From: Bacillota bacterium
Lineage (GTDB): Bacteria > Bacillota_I > Bacilli_A > Izemoplasmatales > Hujiaoplasmataceae
DNA: 54,578 nucleotides
Direction of reading: 5' to 3'
Assembly: GCA_018816905.1 (NCBI GenBank)
Contig: JAHIVB010000015.1
Location: 1 to 54,578, forward strand
Shown: positions 9,509 to 17,068 of the stretch, one piece after another
Numbering within the stretch: position 1 is the stretch's first letter
How the letters are laid out: each line of letters begins with the position of its first letter
The notes under the pieces: generated by a model
Told to the model about the DNA's origin: nothing
Databases searched by the model: none
Seen by the model: the letters and a program-made list of their open reading frames with translations, nothing else
Position numbers and translations under genes: made by a program

Positions 9509-10444
9509 ATGAAAATAGTGTTTATGGGAACCATGAATTTTGCAGTTCCAATCCTTGAAGGATTAATTCAAACCGAAGAAGTCTTGATGGTTGTGACTCA
9601 ACCCGACCGACCCTTTGGTAGAAAAAAAGTATTAAAACCTTCATCGGTTAAACTGAAAGCATTGGAACATGGAATCACCGTGTTTCAACCAGAAAGAATC
9701 AAGATTGAATATGAACCCATTCTAAGGTTGAATCCGGATGTCATCATCGTAGCAGCCTATGGTCAAATGATTCCTCAAATCATATTGGATACACCTCTTT
9801 ATAAATGCATAAATGTTCATGCATCGCTTTTGCCCAAATACAGAGGTGGAGCACCAATGCACAAGGCGATTCAAAATGGAGAAACCACAACCGGAGTTAC
9901 CATAATGCAAATGGCAATGAAAATGGATTCCGGACCTATTTATGCCCAAAGAGAAATTTCCATTTTGGATAAGGACGATGTCGGAACCCTTGAGGAAAAA
10001 TTATCCATAGTAGGGAGAGACTTATTACTTGATACTTTGCCCAATATTACGGATGGTTCTTTATTACCCAAACCTCAAGATGAAGCCAAAATTACTTACG
10101 CATATAATATTAAACGGGAAGAAGAGCATCTTGACTTCAATTTGTCTGCAAAAAGCGTTGAAAACCATGTAAGAGGATATCATCCTTCGCCCCTTACATA
10201 TGCAATGCTTGATGGAGATATCATCAAGATATATGAAGTAAAAGTGGTAGATGAAACCAAAGTACTTTCAAATCAATTCGGGGAAATTCTTGAAGTAACA
10301 AAGAATTCATGCTTCGTTCAAGCAAACCCGGGGATTATATCATTAGAAAAAATTCAGTTGGCAGGTAAAAATCCAATGTCGATCCAAGCATTCCTTGCAG
10401 GAAACAACAAATCTATTCTGTCCAAAGGAAAGATATTGAAATAG
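9509..10444 (+). CDS. fmt: Methionyl-tRNA formyltransferase
   Basis: 311 aa. The enzyme transfers a formyl group from 10-formyl-THF to initiator Met-tRNA. The catalytic triad is visible as N102 and H104 (NVHASLLPKYRGG) and D140 (KMDSGPIY), and the C-terminal tRNA-binding domain is complete. I prefer the ATG at 9509 over the in-frame GTG at 9500: the family normally begins MKIVFMGT and GAGTGAT upstream can serve as the ribosome binding site. It is co-transcribed with priA. No peptide deformylase gene is adjacent. Confidence 0.93.
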   Translation: MKIVFMGTMNFAVPILEGLIQTEEVLMVVTQPDRPFGRKKVLKPSSVKLKALEHGITVFQPERIKIEYEPILRLNPDVIIVAAYGQMIPQIILDTPLYKCINVHASLLPKYRGGAPMHKAIQNGETTTGVTIMQMAMKMDSGPIYAQREISILDKDDVGTLEEKLSIVGRDLLLDTLPNITDGSLLPKPQDEAKITYAYNIKREEEHLDFNLSAKSVENHVRGYHPSPLTYAMLDGDIIKIYEVKVVDETKVLSNQFGEILEVTKNSCFVQANPGIISLEKIQLAGKNPMSIQAFLAGNNKSILSKGKILK

Positions 10445-10446
10445 CT

Positions 10447-10476
10447 TTGAAAATATGTTTAATATTATGTTATAAT
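10447..10476 (+). promoter_or_regulatory. Promoter of the pgpA-like/metK operon
   Basis: TTGAAA (10447-10452), 18 bp, then TATAAT (10471-10476), with a TG one base upstream of the -10. It begins immediately after the fmt stop codon. Confidence 0.8.
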
Positions 10477-10515
10477 ATTTAGTTAGATAATCATGAGAAA
10501 GGTGATGATTTTTAC

Positions 10516-11076
10516 ATGAATCGTCAAAAAAATCTCTTTTCAAGAGATGAAATGTTTAAAATGAATGTCGAGAAACTAATCGAACGTGGAGTGACTATCG
10601 ATGATATAGCACACGTTGCTTTTCGTCAGCAATCTAAGTGGAAACCAGAAATTTCTTTTCAAGAATGCAAAGAATCAGTTGAAAAAATACTCTCTTTGCG
10701 AGATGTATTCCATTTGTTACAACTAGGAGCAGAAATTGATCGATTAACAGAAGCCAAATTATTTCAAGGACCGATTCAATCCATCTTGGAAAGTGATTTA
10801 GGAATGTTTGGAATCGATGAACTGTTTGGCCTTGAACTTGCTGGCCTTTATGGAACCATCGGAAAAACCAATTTTGGAGACATCGATGTCAATAAACCAG
10901 GAATCGTCAATAAACTGAATGAACTTGGTAAATCCGAAAATCCTGCTTGCCATACTTTTTTAGATGATATCGTCGGCGCAATTGCTGCCGCAGCATCCAC
11001 TAGAGTTGCACAAATCGAAAATGAGATAGAAGCAAGAAAAGACCCCACTGTCGTCGAAGAACCTAAATTGTTCTAG
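10516..11076 (+). CDS. Phosphatidylglycerophosphatase A-like protein (YutG type)
   Basis: 186 aa, soluble. The C-terminal 150 residues follow the PgpA/YutG pattern: GVTIDDIAHVAF, a REV-like RDVF segment, GMFGIDELFGLE, LYGTIGKTNFGDIDVNKPGIV and HTFLDDIVGAIAAAA. Proteins of this type in Bacillota dephosphorylate phosphatidylglycerophosphate to phosphatidylglycerol, a step in anionic phospholipid synthesis. The acidic pair in FLDDIVGAIAAAA is kept. The start ATG follows an AAGGTGATG ribosome binding site. It leads an apparent operon with the HD-GYP-like membrane protein, metK and a LemA-like gene. Confidence 0.82.
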   Translation: MNRQKNLFSRDEMFKMNVEKLIERGVTIDDIAHVAFRQQSKWKPEISFQECKESVEKILSLRDVFHLLQLGAEIDRLTEAKLFQGPIQSILESDLGMFGIDELFGLELAGLYGTIGKTNFGDIDVNKPGIVNKLNELGKSENPACHTFLDDIVGAIAAAASTRVAQIENEIEARKDPTVVEEPKLF

Positions 11077-11112
11077 AGAAGAATCATCCATTTTATGAAG
11101 GAGGTGAGCTGA

Positions 11113-12711
11113 TTGGACAGAAGAGAAAAAGAGCTTGACGATTTTTTCAAGAAGAATGATGCCGCAAAAAAAAGAATGTCAAAAGAATCAAAAAAAGACG
11201 AATCCGACAAAATCGATGCCTATTTCGAAACTGTAGCTGTTCAAAAAGCGCCTAAAAAGAAATCGGGTATTGACAAGATCGTTGATTTCTTTAGAATCAC
11301 CTCATTCAAGAATAAATTTGATGAGAAAAAAGTAAGTGCCAATCGAAAACAACTCGAAGTTGAAGGGACAAACCGGACTTCGAATTTATGGAGAAAAGTG
11401 ACTCAAGTCATTTTCAATATGTTCTCATTTGAAGCCGGTGTCGACATTTTAGATGATACTTCAGTTTTATACCGTCGAAACCTTGTGATGAAAAACATCA
11501 TCAAGATAACCAACTTTGTGTTTGTTATTTTTATCTTTGTTGGATCAAAAAGCATCGGCATCAGCGTAAACATCATTGTATCTTTTGTATTTTTCCTTGT
11601 GATGTTTTTTTCCAATCTTTCCATCAAAAAAGTCATTTTTGGAGAACCTCGAACCTTTCAAAAACAAGTCATGGGAGAATATGCTTCTGCACTGTATATT
11701 TTAATGATGGCTGTTGCGGTTTATTCTAAACTGAAGTTCAGTCTCAGCGGTCTTGAGGGTGAAGGTTATCTCTCTATCACATTAGCTGGATATTCTTTGA
11801 TTTACTTTGCGCTTGTCGTATTAGCTTTATATCAAGATTCCAAGTTGCTTAAATTCGTTTTTAAGATTGCCATTATCTTAATGACTTTGGTCCATGTACT
11901 TGTCTTGTATCCGGTTGTTACCTATGCCGGAGACATCGCAACGCTATGGAATTATATATCGGGACCGATTTTATCAGACATTGTCCTAAGAACCATCGTC
12001 TTAGCCGTATTCATGATTGCTTTATATTCGACAGCGAAAATATCGGAAGACATGAATGCGAAGAGAAAAGAAGAATTAATCAAAAGAAGATCCATGGAAA
12101 AAGATTTCAAATCAGTCGTCAATGACGTTTTCGATGTCATCAGTGTTTACAAACAAAGAAGTGAAGACAATGAAGAAAAACGTCAAATCATGGCTTCTAA
12201 AAGAGTTGCGGAACTTTCTGGCAAGCTAGGTAACTTCCTTGGCTACTCTCCCAAACTATGCAAGGAAATCTTTGATTTTTCTACCATTCACATTGACAAA
12301 AAATCTTTTCTTTCACTTGCCGATTACGACGACAAAGAAGTACTTGACGAAGAGGATTTTAAGAAAATTCGCGATAAGACCATTATCGGTAGTGTCATCA
12401 TCAAGCGACTTCAATTAGAAAAAAAAGGCGAAGACATCGTCAGAGCCCATTTTGAAAAAACCGCTAATCAAGATTTTATAAAAGAAATGAACTCGATTCA
12501 AAACAATAGAGAGTCCCAAGTCATTTTGCTTTGCGAAATCTATGATATCTTAAGACAACCCAAAAATTACAAAAAAGAAGTAAAACATGCTAGGGCAATG
12601 GATTTAATTCAATTAGAATTCTATCCCTATTTTGACCCACAGATCATTGATCGATTTGTTAAGTATACAGATGATTTCGAATCGATTTATTACAAACTAA
12701 CCGTAGAATAG
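11113..12711 (+). CDS. Six-helix membrane protein with a degenerate HD-GYP domain
   Basis: 532 aa starting at TTG, with a GGAGGTGAG ribosome binding site. Residues 1-100 are highly charged and probably cytosolic. About six hydrophobic helices follow (near 130-148, 150-170, 190-206, 221-240, 247-270, 288-306). A charged linker (310-355) leads to a C-terminal domain (358-518) with the HD-GYP layout: [17 protein letters not shown], then the region where HDIGK should be but reads STIHIDK, then AHFEK where HHE is expected, then [14 protein letters not shown] and [10 protein letters not shown]. The catalytic HD dyad and GYP are missing, so I infer a non-enzymatic, possibly nucleotide-sensing, domain. 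It sits 11 bases before metK. Confidence 0.65.
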   Translation: MDRREKELDDFFKKNDAAKKRMSKESKKDESDKIDAYFETVAVQKAPKKKSGIDKIVDFFRITSFKNKFDEKKVSANRKQLEVEGTNRTSNLWRKVTQVIFNMFSFEAGVDILDDTSVLYRRNLVMKNIIKITNFVFVIFIFVGSKSIGISVNIIVSFVFFLVMFFSNLSIKKVIFGEPRTFQKQVMGEYASALYILMMAVAVYSKLKFSLSGLEGEGYLSITLAGYSLIYFALVVLALYQDSKLLKFVFKIAIILMTLVHVLVLYPVVTYAGDIATLWNYISGPILSDIVLRTIVLAVFMIALYSTAKISEDMNAKRKEELIKRRSMEKDFKSVVNDVFDVISVYKQRSEDNEEKRQIMASKRVAELSGKLGNFLGYSPKLCKEIFDFSTIHIDKKSFLSLADYDDKEVLDEEDFKKIRDKTIIGSVIIKRLQLEKKGEDIVRAHFEKTANQDFIKEMNSIQNNRESQVILLCEIYDILRQPKNYKKEVKHARAMDLIQLEFYPYFDPQIIDRFVKYTDDFESIYYKLTVE

Positions 12712-12722
12712 GAGATTTTATT

Positions 12723-13877
12723 ATGTATCGTTTTTTTACTTCAGAATCTGTCACAGAAGGACATCCAGACAAAATATGCGACCAAATATCGGATGCTATT
12801 CTTGACCAGCTTCTCTCTTTAGATAAACACGCAAGAGTTGCTTGTGAAACTGTCGTTACCACAGGACTTGTTCTTGTTGCTGGAGAGATCACTACTGACA
12901 GTTATGTAGACATTCAACAAATCGTCAGAGATACTGTGAAGGAAATCGGATATGATCGAGGAAAATATGGTTTTGATGCTGACAATTTGGCCGTATTGGT
13001 TTCAATTAATAATCAGTCTCATGACATTGCAATCGGTGTTGATGAAACTATAAACCATGAGCAAGGCGCAGGGGATCAGGGTATGATGTTTGGATATGCA
13101 ACCTCTGAAACGAAAGCATTCATGCCGATTACGCATTATTACTCTAATTTGCTTGCTAAGAGACTGGCTCAAGTCCGAAAAGAAGGAATCCTAGATTATC
13201 TTCGTCCGGATGGAAAAACACAAATCACCGCTGAATTCAATGATGATGGTTCATTTAAACGATTTGACAAAATATTAATCTCTACGCAACATTCACCAAA
13301 TGTAACTCAAGAGTTGATTCGTAAAGACTTGATTGAACATGTCATTCATTATGTGATTGAGCCTGGAATGATGGATGATCAAACTGAAATTCTAGTCAAT
13401 CCTACAGGTAGATTCGTGATTGGGGGTCCTGCAGGAGATTCCGGTCTTACAGGTAGAAAAATCATTGTCGACACCTATGGCGGAAGAGCACATCATGGTG
13501 GAGGAGCTTTTTCTGGGAAAGATCCATCCAAAGTGGATAGAAGTGCAGCATATGCATTAAGATATGTTGCAAAGAACCTTGTAGCTAGTGGTCTGGCAAA
13601 AGAGATTGAAGTTCAAGTTTCTTATGCAATTGGGATTGCAAAACCAACAAGCATCGGGGTCAATACCTTTGGCACAGGAGCATTGACAGATGATGAAATC
13701 GTCGACATTATCAAAAAACATTTCGATTTAAGACCAAGAGCTATTATAGAATCCTTTGATTTATTGCGTCCTATTTATCGTCAAACTGCAGCTTATGGGC
13801 ATTTTGGAAGAGACGACCTTGATTTACCCTGGGAAAAACTCGACATGGTGGAAACCTTGTCCAAATATTTGAAATAA
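12723..13877 (+). CDS. metK: S-adenosylmethionine synthetase
   Basis: 384 aa, full length. It makes SAM from methionine and ATP. The signatures are clear: [17 protein letters not shown] at the N-terminus, the [12 protein letters not shown] hexapeptide region, and [19 protein letters not shown], the phosphate-binding loop. The ATG follows TAGGAGA. The gap to the upstream gene is only 11 bases, leaving no room for a SAM riboswitch, so expression depends on the operon promoter at 10447. Its product is the methyl donor for MnmM and radical cofactor for MnmL, encoded nearby on the other strand. Confidence 0.97.
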   Translation: MYRFFTSESVTEGHPDKICDQISDAILDQLLSLDKHARVACETVVTTGLVLVAGEITTDSYVDIQQIVRDTVKEIGYDRGKYGFDADNLAVLVSINNQSHDIAIGVDETINHEQGAGDQGMMFGYATSETKAFMPITHYYSNLLAKRLAQVRKEGILDYLRPDGKTQITAEFNDDGSFKRFDKILISTQHSPNVTQELIRKDLIEHVIHYVIEPGMMDDQTEILVNPTGRFVIGGPAGDSGLTGRKIIVDTYGGRAHHGGGAFSGKDPSKVDRSAAYALRYVAKNLVASGLAKEIEVQVSYAIGIAKPTSIGVNTFGTGALTDDEIVDIIKKHFDLRPRAIIESFDLLRPIYRQTAAYGHFGRDDLDLPWEKLDMVETLSKYLK

Positions 13878-13886
13878 GGTGAGCCT

Positions 13887-14360
13887 ATGTTTTTAGTCAA
13901 TTGGAAAATCATCATAGAAATCTCATTACTCGTCCTATTCTTTATAGGCGCAATTGCAGTTTCTTCGGTTTTCCTGATTCGATCTGTTGTGAGTTCGTAT
14001 AAGGAAGTATTTAAGTTGCAATCCAAACTGGATATTGAACTTCGCAAAATTCTAAACTTGATATCAAAAATATCCGATGACGAAATCATTGATATGGCAT
14101 CCAGTCAAACCGTGAAAGAATTGCCCCTTGAAGAAAAGAAAAAATTAATTATTCATGTTGACGAGATTTTTAATACCATTGATTTAAAAAACCCGGATTT
14201 CAGTTATCTAAAAGAAACTTATGAAAATCTCCATGAAGTTAGAAGAACTAGAGATGGGCGAGCATTGATGTACAATCAAAAGATAGCGATGTTTCCTTTT
14301 AACCTCTATGCAAAGATTCTTAAACTTCCACAATGGGAAATTTATACTGACATTTTATAA
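13887..14360 (+). CDS. LemA-like membrane-anchored protein
   Basis: 157 aa. One N-terminal transmembrane helix (about residues 7-30) precedes a helical region. The stretch KLDIELRKILNLISKI matches the LemA pattern (…DVQLKRR.DLIPNLV), and YNQKIAMFPFNLYAKILKLPQW resembles the LemA C-terminal YN...FP.N..A...G motif. The protein is shorter than typical LemA (about 180-190 aa) and diverged. LemA function is unknown, so I name no role. It is the last gene of the pgpA-like/metK operon, starting 9 bases after metK with an AAGGTGAG ribosome binding site. Confidence 0.55.
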   Translation: MFLVNWKIIIEISLLVLFFIGAIAVSSVFLIRSVVSSYKEVFKLQSKLDIELRKILNLISKISDDEIIDMASSQTVKELPLEEKKKLIIHVDEIFNTIDLKNPDFSYLKETYENLHEVRRTRDGRALMYNQKIAMFPFNLYAKILKLPQWEIYTDIL

Positions 14361-14363
14361 AAC

Positions 14364-14398
14364 AAATTCGGACCTTATGAGTCCGAATTCTTTTTTTT
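14364..14398. terminator. Bidirectional intrinsic terminator
   Basis: Stem AATTCGGAC/GTCCGAATT (14365-14373 with 14381-14389) followed by eight Ts. It ends the metK operon (+). On the other strand the mnmM stop codon falls in the loop, so mnmM's last codons form the stem. Confidence 0.9.
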
Positions 14399-14923
14399 CT
14401 GTATTTTAATGATATAAGGAGATAACTCCTTGTTGAGGACGCTCAATTTCAAAACGTCATATTCTTTAGAAGGCAGGTTGCTACAGTAATGTTTCACCGC
14501 CATAGCCTCATTTCCGTCATGCTTTTGGTAAACGACGATGACGCAGATTCCACCATCCATAAGAAGGGGTAAAGTATCTTCCAAACTTTTGATAGTCGTT
14601 TCTGGATGTGTCATAATCTCTTTTGAACCGTGAGGAAGATAACCCAGGGTATAAATAACGGCTCCAATTTGCTTTGGAAGATAGGATAAAGACTCTGAAT
14701 GGCTCGATAAAACGAGTTCGACATTGTCTCTTTGATGTTCCTGAAGAAGAGCCCTTGTAGAATCAATTGCATCTTTTTGAATATCAAAGGCAATGACTTT
14801 TTTTGAAATTCTTGATAAGAATAAAGTATCGTTTCCTCTTCCGCAAGTCATGTCTACAGTGACTGAATTCAATAAATCAATCTCTGCTAATATTTCATGT
14901 GCCAAGGTAGCGACGATGATCAT
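14375..14923 (-). CDS. mnmM: tRNA nm5(s2)U34 methyltransferase MnmM (YtqB)
   Basis: 182 aa, a class I SAM-dependent methyltransferase of the rRNA-methylase-like family PF06962. The SAM loop is VDMTCGRGNDTLFLS, followed by ViAFDIQKDAI and the family motif YTLGYLPHGSKEI. In B. subtilis YtqB is reported to methylate 5-aminomethyl-(2-thio)uridine at the tRNA wobble base to mnm5(s2)U. I chose the ATG at 14923 because AGGGGG (14935-14930) lies 6 bases upstream and the family begins at this point. The longer open frame only overlaps mnmL. It overlaps the mnmL end by 29 bases, which indicates translational coupling. Confidence 0.85.
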   Translation of the reverse strand: MIIVATLAHEILAEIDLLNSVTVDMTCGRGNDTLFLSRISKKVIAFDIQKDAIDSTRALLQEHQRDNVELVLSSHSESLSYLPKQIGAVIYTLGYLPHGSKEIMTHPETTIKSLEDTLPLLMDGGICVIVVYQKHDGNEAMAVKHYCSNLPSKEYDVLKLSVLNKELSPYIIKIQKKKNSDS

Positions 14924-15845
14924 AATAAACCCCCTGATACGTTTGTCTTGAACGTAAAAGTTTGTCAATTTCATTGGTTACTACAAATTTTTTTAAAGAC
15001 CATTTCGGTTCAATCAAATCCTCTTTGGAAGCATCCCCCGTTAGCCGATGAAGAACAATATCCGGACGTAGGTTTTCGATTTGATTCGCAACGATTTCCG
15101 TGTATTCCTCAAGAGTCAGGACGTGGAATGAGTTGTGACTGTAATATCTTTCAAGTGGAGTATTTTTGATGATGTAAAGCATATGTATTTTTAAACCTTG
15201 AATATCATAAGTATTGATTTTTTCAATCGTCTGCATCATCATCTCTTTTGTTTCGTGAGGAAGGCCATTGATGATATGGACAACTACATGGATATTTCTT
15301 TTTCTAAGTCGATTAACCGCATTTTCGAAGGACAATAAATCATGTCCACGATTGATTAGTTTTGAAGTAGTCTCATGAATGGTCTGAAGACCTAATTCGA
15401 CAATCAGAAATGTCCTTTTATTCAAATCCTCTAGGTAATCAAGGACTTCTTCAGGTAGGCAATCAGGTCGAGTCGCAATTGAAATTCCGATGATGTCAGG
15501 GTCTAAGCTCAAAGCCTCTTCGAAAAGTTGCTTTAATTTCTTGATGGGGGCATAAGTGTTCGTATTTGCTTGAAAATAAGCGATATATTTACCTTGGCTC
15601 CATTTAGAAGCCATGCGTTTTTTAACTTCTTCAAATTGACTTCTTAAGTCGTGTGATTTATTGCCTCCGAATTCACCGCTTCCGGGCTCTGAACAGTATA
15701 TGCATCCAGCAGATGAAAGTGATCCGTCACGGTTGGGACAAGTGAAATTTCCGTTTAAAGCAATTTTATATACTTTGGTTCCAAACCGCTCTAAGTAATA
15801 ATCATTGATGGTATAGTAGGGCCTTTCTTTTCCTTTAAAAATCAC
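14895..15845 (-). CDS. mnmL: Radical SAM protein MnmL (YtqA)
   Basis: 316 aa from the GTG at 15845. It belongs to the TIGR01212/YhcC-YtqA radical SAM family. The [4Fe-4S] cysteines are C36, C48 and C51 (CPNRDGSLSSAGCIYC), and GIGIATRPDC-like and LGLQT motifs follow. In B. subtilis YtqA works with YtqB (MnmM) in the route from cmnm5U to mnm5U at tRNA position 34, acting before MnmM. GGGTGAT lies four bases before GTG 15845, favouring it over GTG 15854. It is the first gene of the two-gene mnmLM operon. Confidence 0.85.
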   Translation of the reverse strand: MIFKGKERPYYTINDYYLERFGTKVYKIALNGNFTCPNRDGSLSSAGCIYCSEPGSGEFGGNKSHDLRSQFEEVKKRMASKWSQGKYIAYFQANTNTYAPIKKLKQLFEEALSLDPDIIGISIATRPDCLPEEVLDYLEDLNKRTFLIVELGLQTIHETTSKLINRGHDLLSFENAVNRLRKRNIHVVVHIINGLPHETKEMMMQTIEKINTYDIQGLKIHMLYIIKNTPLERYYSHNSFHVLTLEEYTEIVANQIENLRPDIVLHRLTGDASKEDLIEPKWSLKKFVVTNEIDKLLRSRQTYQGVYYDHRRYLGT

Positions 15846-15863
15846 AGTTATCACCCAACCATC

Positions 15864-15872
15864 ATTATAACA
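15864..15872 (-). promoter_or_regulatory. Extended -10 promoter of mnmL-mnmM
   Basis: On the minus strand TGT is followed by TATAAT (15869-15864). No -35 is seen. Transcription would begin only a few bases before the ribosome binding site. It diverges from the promoter at 15910. Confidence 0.6.
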
Positions 15873-15909
15873 TAATATTATCTTTATGGTTTTTTAAAAT
15901 ATTTGATTG

Positions 15910-15918
15910 TGATATAAT
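15910..15918 (+). promoter_or_regulatory. Extended -10 promoter of the DUF1189-like gene
   Basis: TGA followed by TATAAT, within TGTGATATAATAG. There is no clear -35. The GGTGATG ribosome binding site and ATG 15937 follow. Confidence 0.6.
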
Positions 15919-15936
15919 AGAAAAAGCGGTGATGAA

Positions 15937-16785
15937 ATGTATACAGTAATGAAGGATTCGTTATTCGAACCGAAGAAGATTTTAAACCATCGAAACAAAT
16001 CATTATTCTATGTTTTTACATATTTGGTACTTTTGGCTATATTAATGAGCCTTGGCACCATTGTTTTCTATTTGGGATATGGTGAGAATTCGACCATCAC
16101 TTCCGTGTCAACGGGGTGTAGCATTGAACAGGGCATGCTGGTTTGTGAAGGCGATAATGATCTTGGTCCAGAAGAGTTTAATTTATACGCCATTTCGATC
16201 TTCTTTCTTGCGGAAGGAGAAGAATCCAGTAATTTATCTGCACTGTCTAGTAACTATATGATCATTCAAGGGAATTCTCTCAGCGTCTATTCTGCTCAGA
16301 AGCTATATTTTTCAGGTTCGATAGGACCTTTGATGGAACGAGCCGGGACATTTGATTCATTTATTGATAGCTTTCAAAGCATATTTCTGATTGGTTTTAT
16401 TTTAGTAGGTATTTTTTCGAATATCATTATTTTAATTATATTCGTTTTGATTTCAACCCTTCCGTTTATCGGCCTTATAAAGCATATTAAATTCAAAAAA
16501 ATATTTACACTGACTGTGTTTGCGACGACGCCTGTCGCTTTCGTCATGACGTTTTATGGACTGTTGGGGTTGCCGGACGTACTGTTCTTGATTTTATTGT
16601 TTGTCAGCTACCGTTCTTTATTCGTTTTGAGAAGAGAACTCTCTTATCAACTTTACCTGAACTCTTCTGCGAAAATTTATCCCAAGAATACAACAGATGA
16701 AGCTGAGCAATCAGATGAACTTGTCGATGAAGAGAACAATTCCTCTTCAAATGATGAGGAAGAAGAAATCGACAAGGAAGATTAA
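15937..16785 (+). CDS. DUF1189-like membrane protein
   Basis: 282 aa. A short N-terminus (KDSLFEPKKILNHRNKS) leads into a transmembrane helix (about 24-47). An outer loop of about 100 residues contains two cysteines (C61 and C70). Three or four more helices follow, and then an acidic cytosolic tail rich in E, D and N. The N-terminal amphipathic segment plus helix fits the DUF1189 family of unknown function. It is a single-gene unit followed directly by the leuS T-box leader. The role is unknown. Confidence 0.5.
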   Translation: MYTVMKDSLFEPKKILNHRNKSLFYVFTYLVLLAILMSLGTIVFYLGYGENSTITSVSTGCSIEQGMLVCEGDNDLGPEEFNLYAISIFFLAEGEESSNLSALSSNYMIIQGNSLSVYSAQKLYFSGSIGPLMERAGTFDSFIDSFQSIFLIGFILVGIFSNIIILIIFVLISTLPFIGLIKHIKFKKIFTLTVFATTPVAFVMTFYGLLGLPDVLFLILLFVSYRSLFVLRRELSYQLYLNSSAKIYPKNTTDEAEQSDELVDEENNSSSNDEEEEIDKED

Positions 16786-16793
16786 TCTTGTCC

Positions 16794-16822
16794 TTGAATT
16801 TATATGCATTATGTGATACTAT
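16794..16822 (+). promoter_or_regulatory. Promoter of the leuS T-box transcript
   Basis: TTGAAT (16794-16799), 17 bp, TACTAT (16817-16822). It is located just after the DUF1189-like gene and just before Stem I of the T-box. Confidence 0.6.
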
Positions 16823-16829
16823 GTCTATA

Positions 16830-17048
16830 ACAGTGAAGATCTGGAAATAGTAATGAACATAACCTTGAAAAAGAGACCCGGAATCAGGTGAAATTCGGGA
16901 AGGGGATTCATGAATTAGCCCAGGTAGCTTTTGAAGTGAAACACGTGAGCTTCAGACGTTTTCCGCGTTAAGGAGTCGAGTGCCAGAGCAATCTGGAACA
17001 AAGGTGGTACCGCGCAATGTCGTCCTTTTATTTTAGGACGATTTTTTT
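16830..17048 (+). promoter_or_regulatory. T-box riboswitch (tRNA-Leu, UUA specifier) with terminator
   Basis: The conserved T-box AAGGTGGTACCGCG lies at 17001-17014, followed by a terminator stem TCGTCCT/AGGACGA (17020-17026 and 17035-17041) and seven Ts. Stem I can be folded: CTGG (16841-16844) pairs with CCAG (16920-16923), and ATGAA (16853-16857) pairs with TTCAT (16907-16911). The internal loop has AGTA on the 5' side and GAATTAG on the 3' side. The codon after GAA is TTA (16915-16917), a leucine codon that agrees with the downstream gene. Uncharged tRNA-Leu is expected to stabilise the antiterminator and turn on leuS. Confidence 0.93.
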
Positions 17049-17068
17049 ATGAAAGGGGATAACAGATT

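Noticed and set aside
12712-12722. SAM riboswitch upstream of metK
   Set aside because: Only 11 bases separate metK from the upstream gene, so there is no space for one; none is seen before 10516 either.
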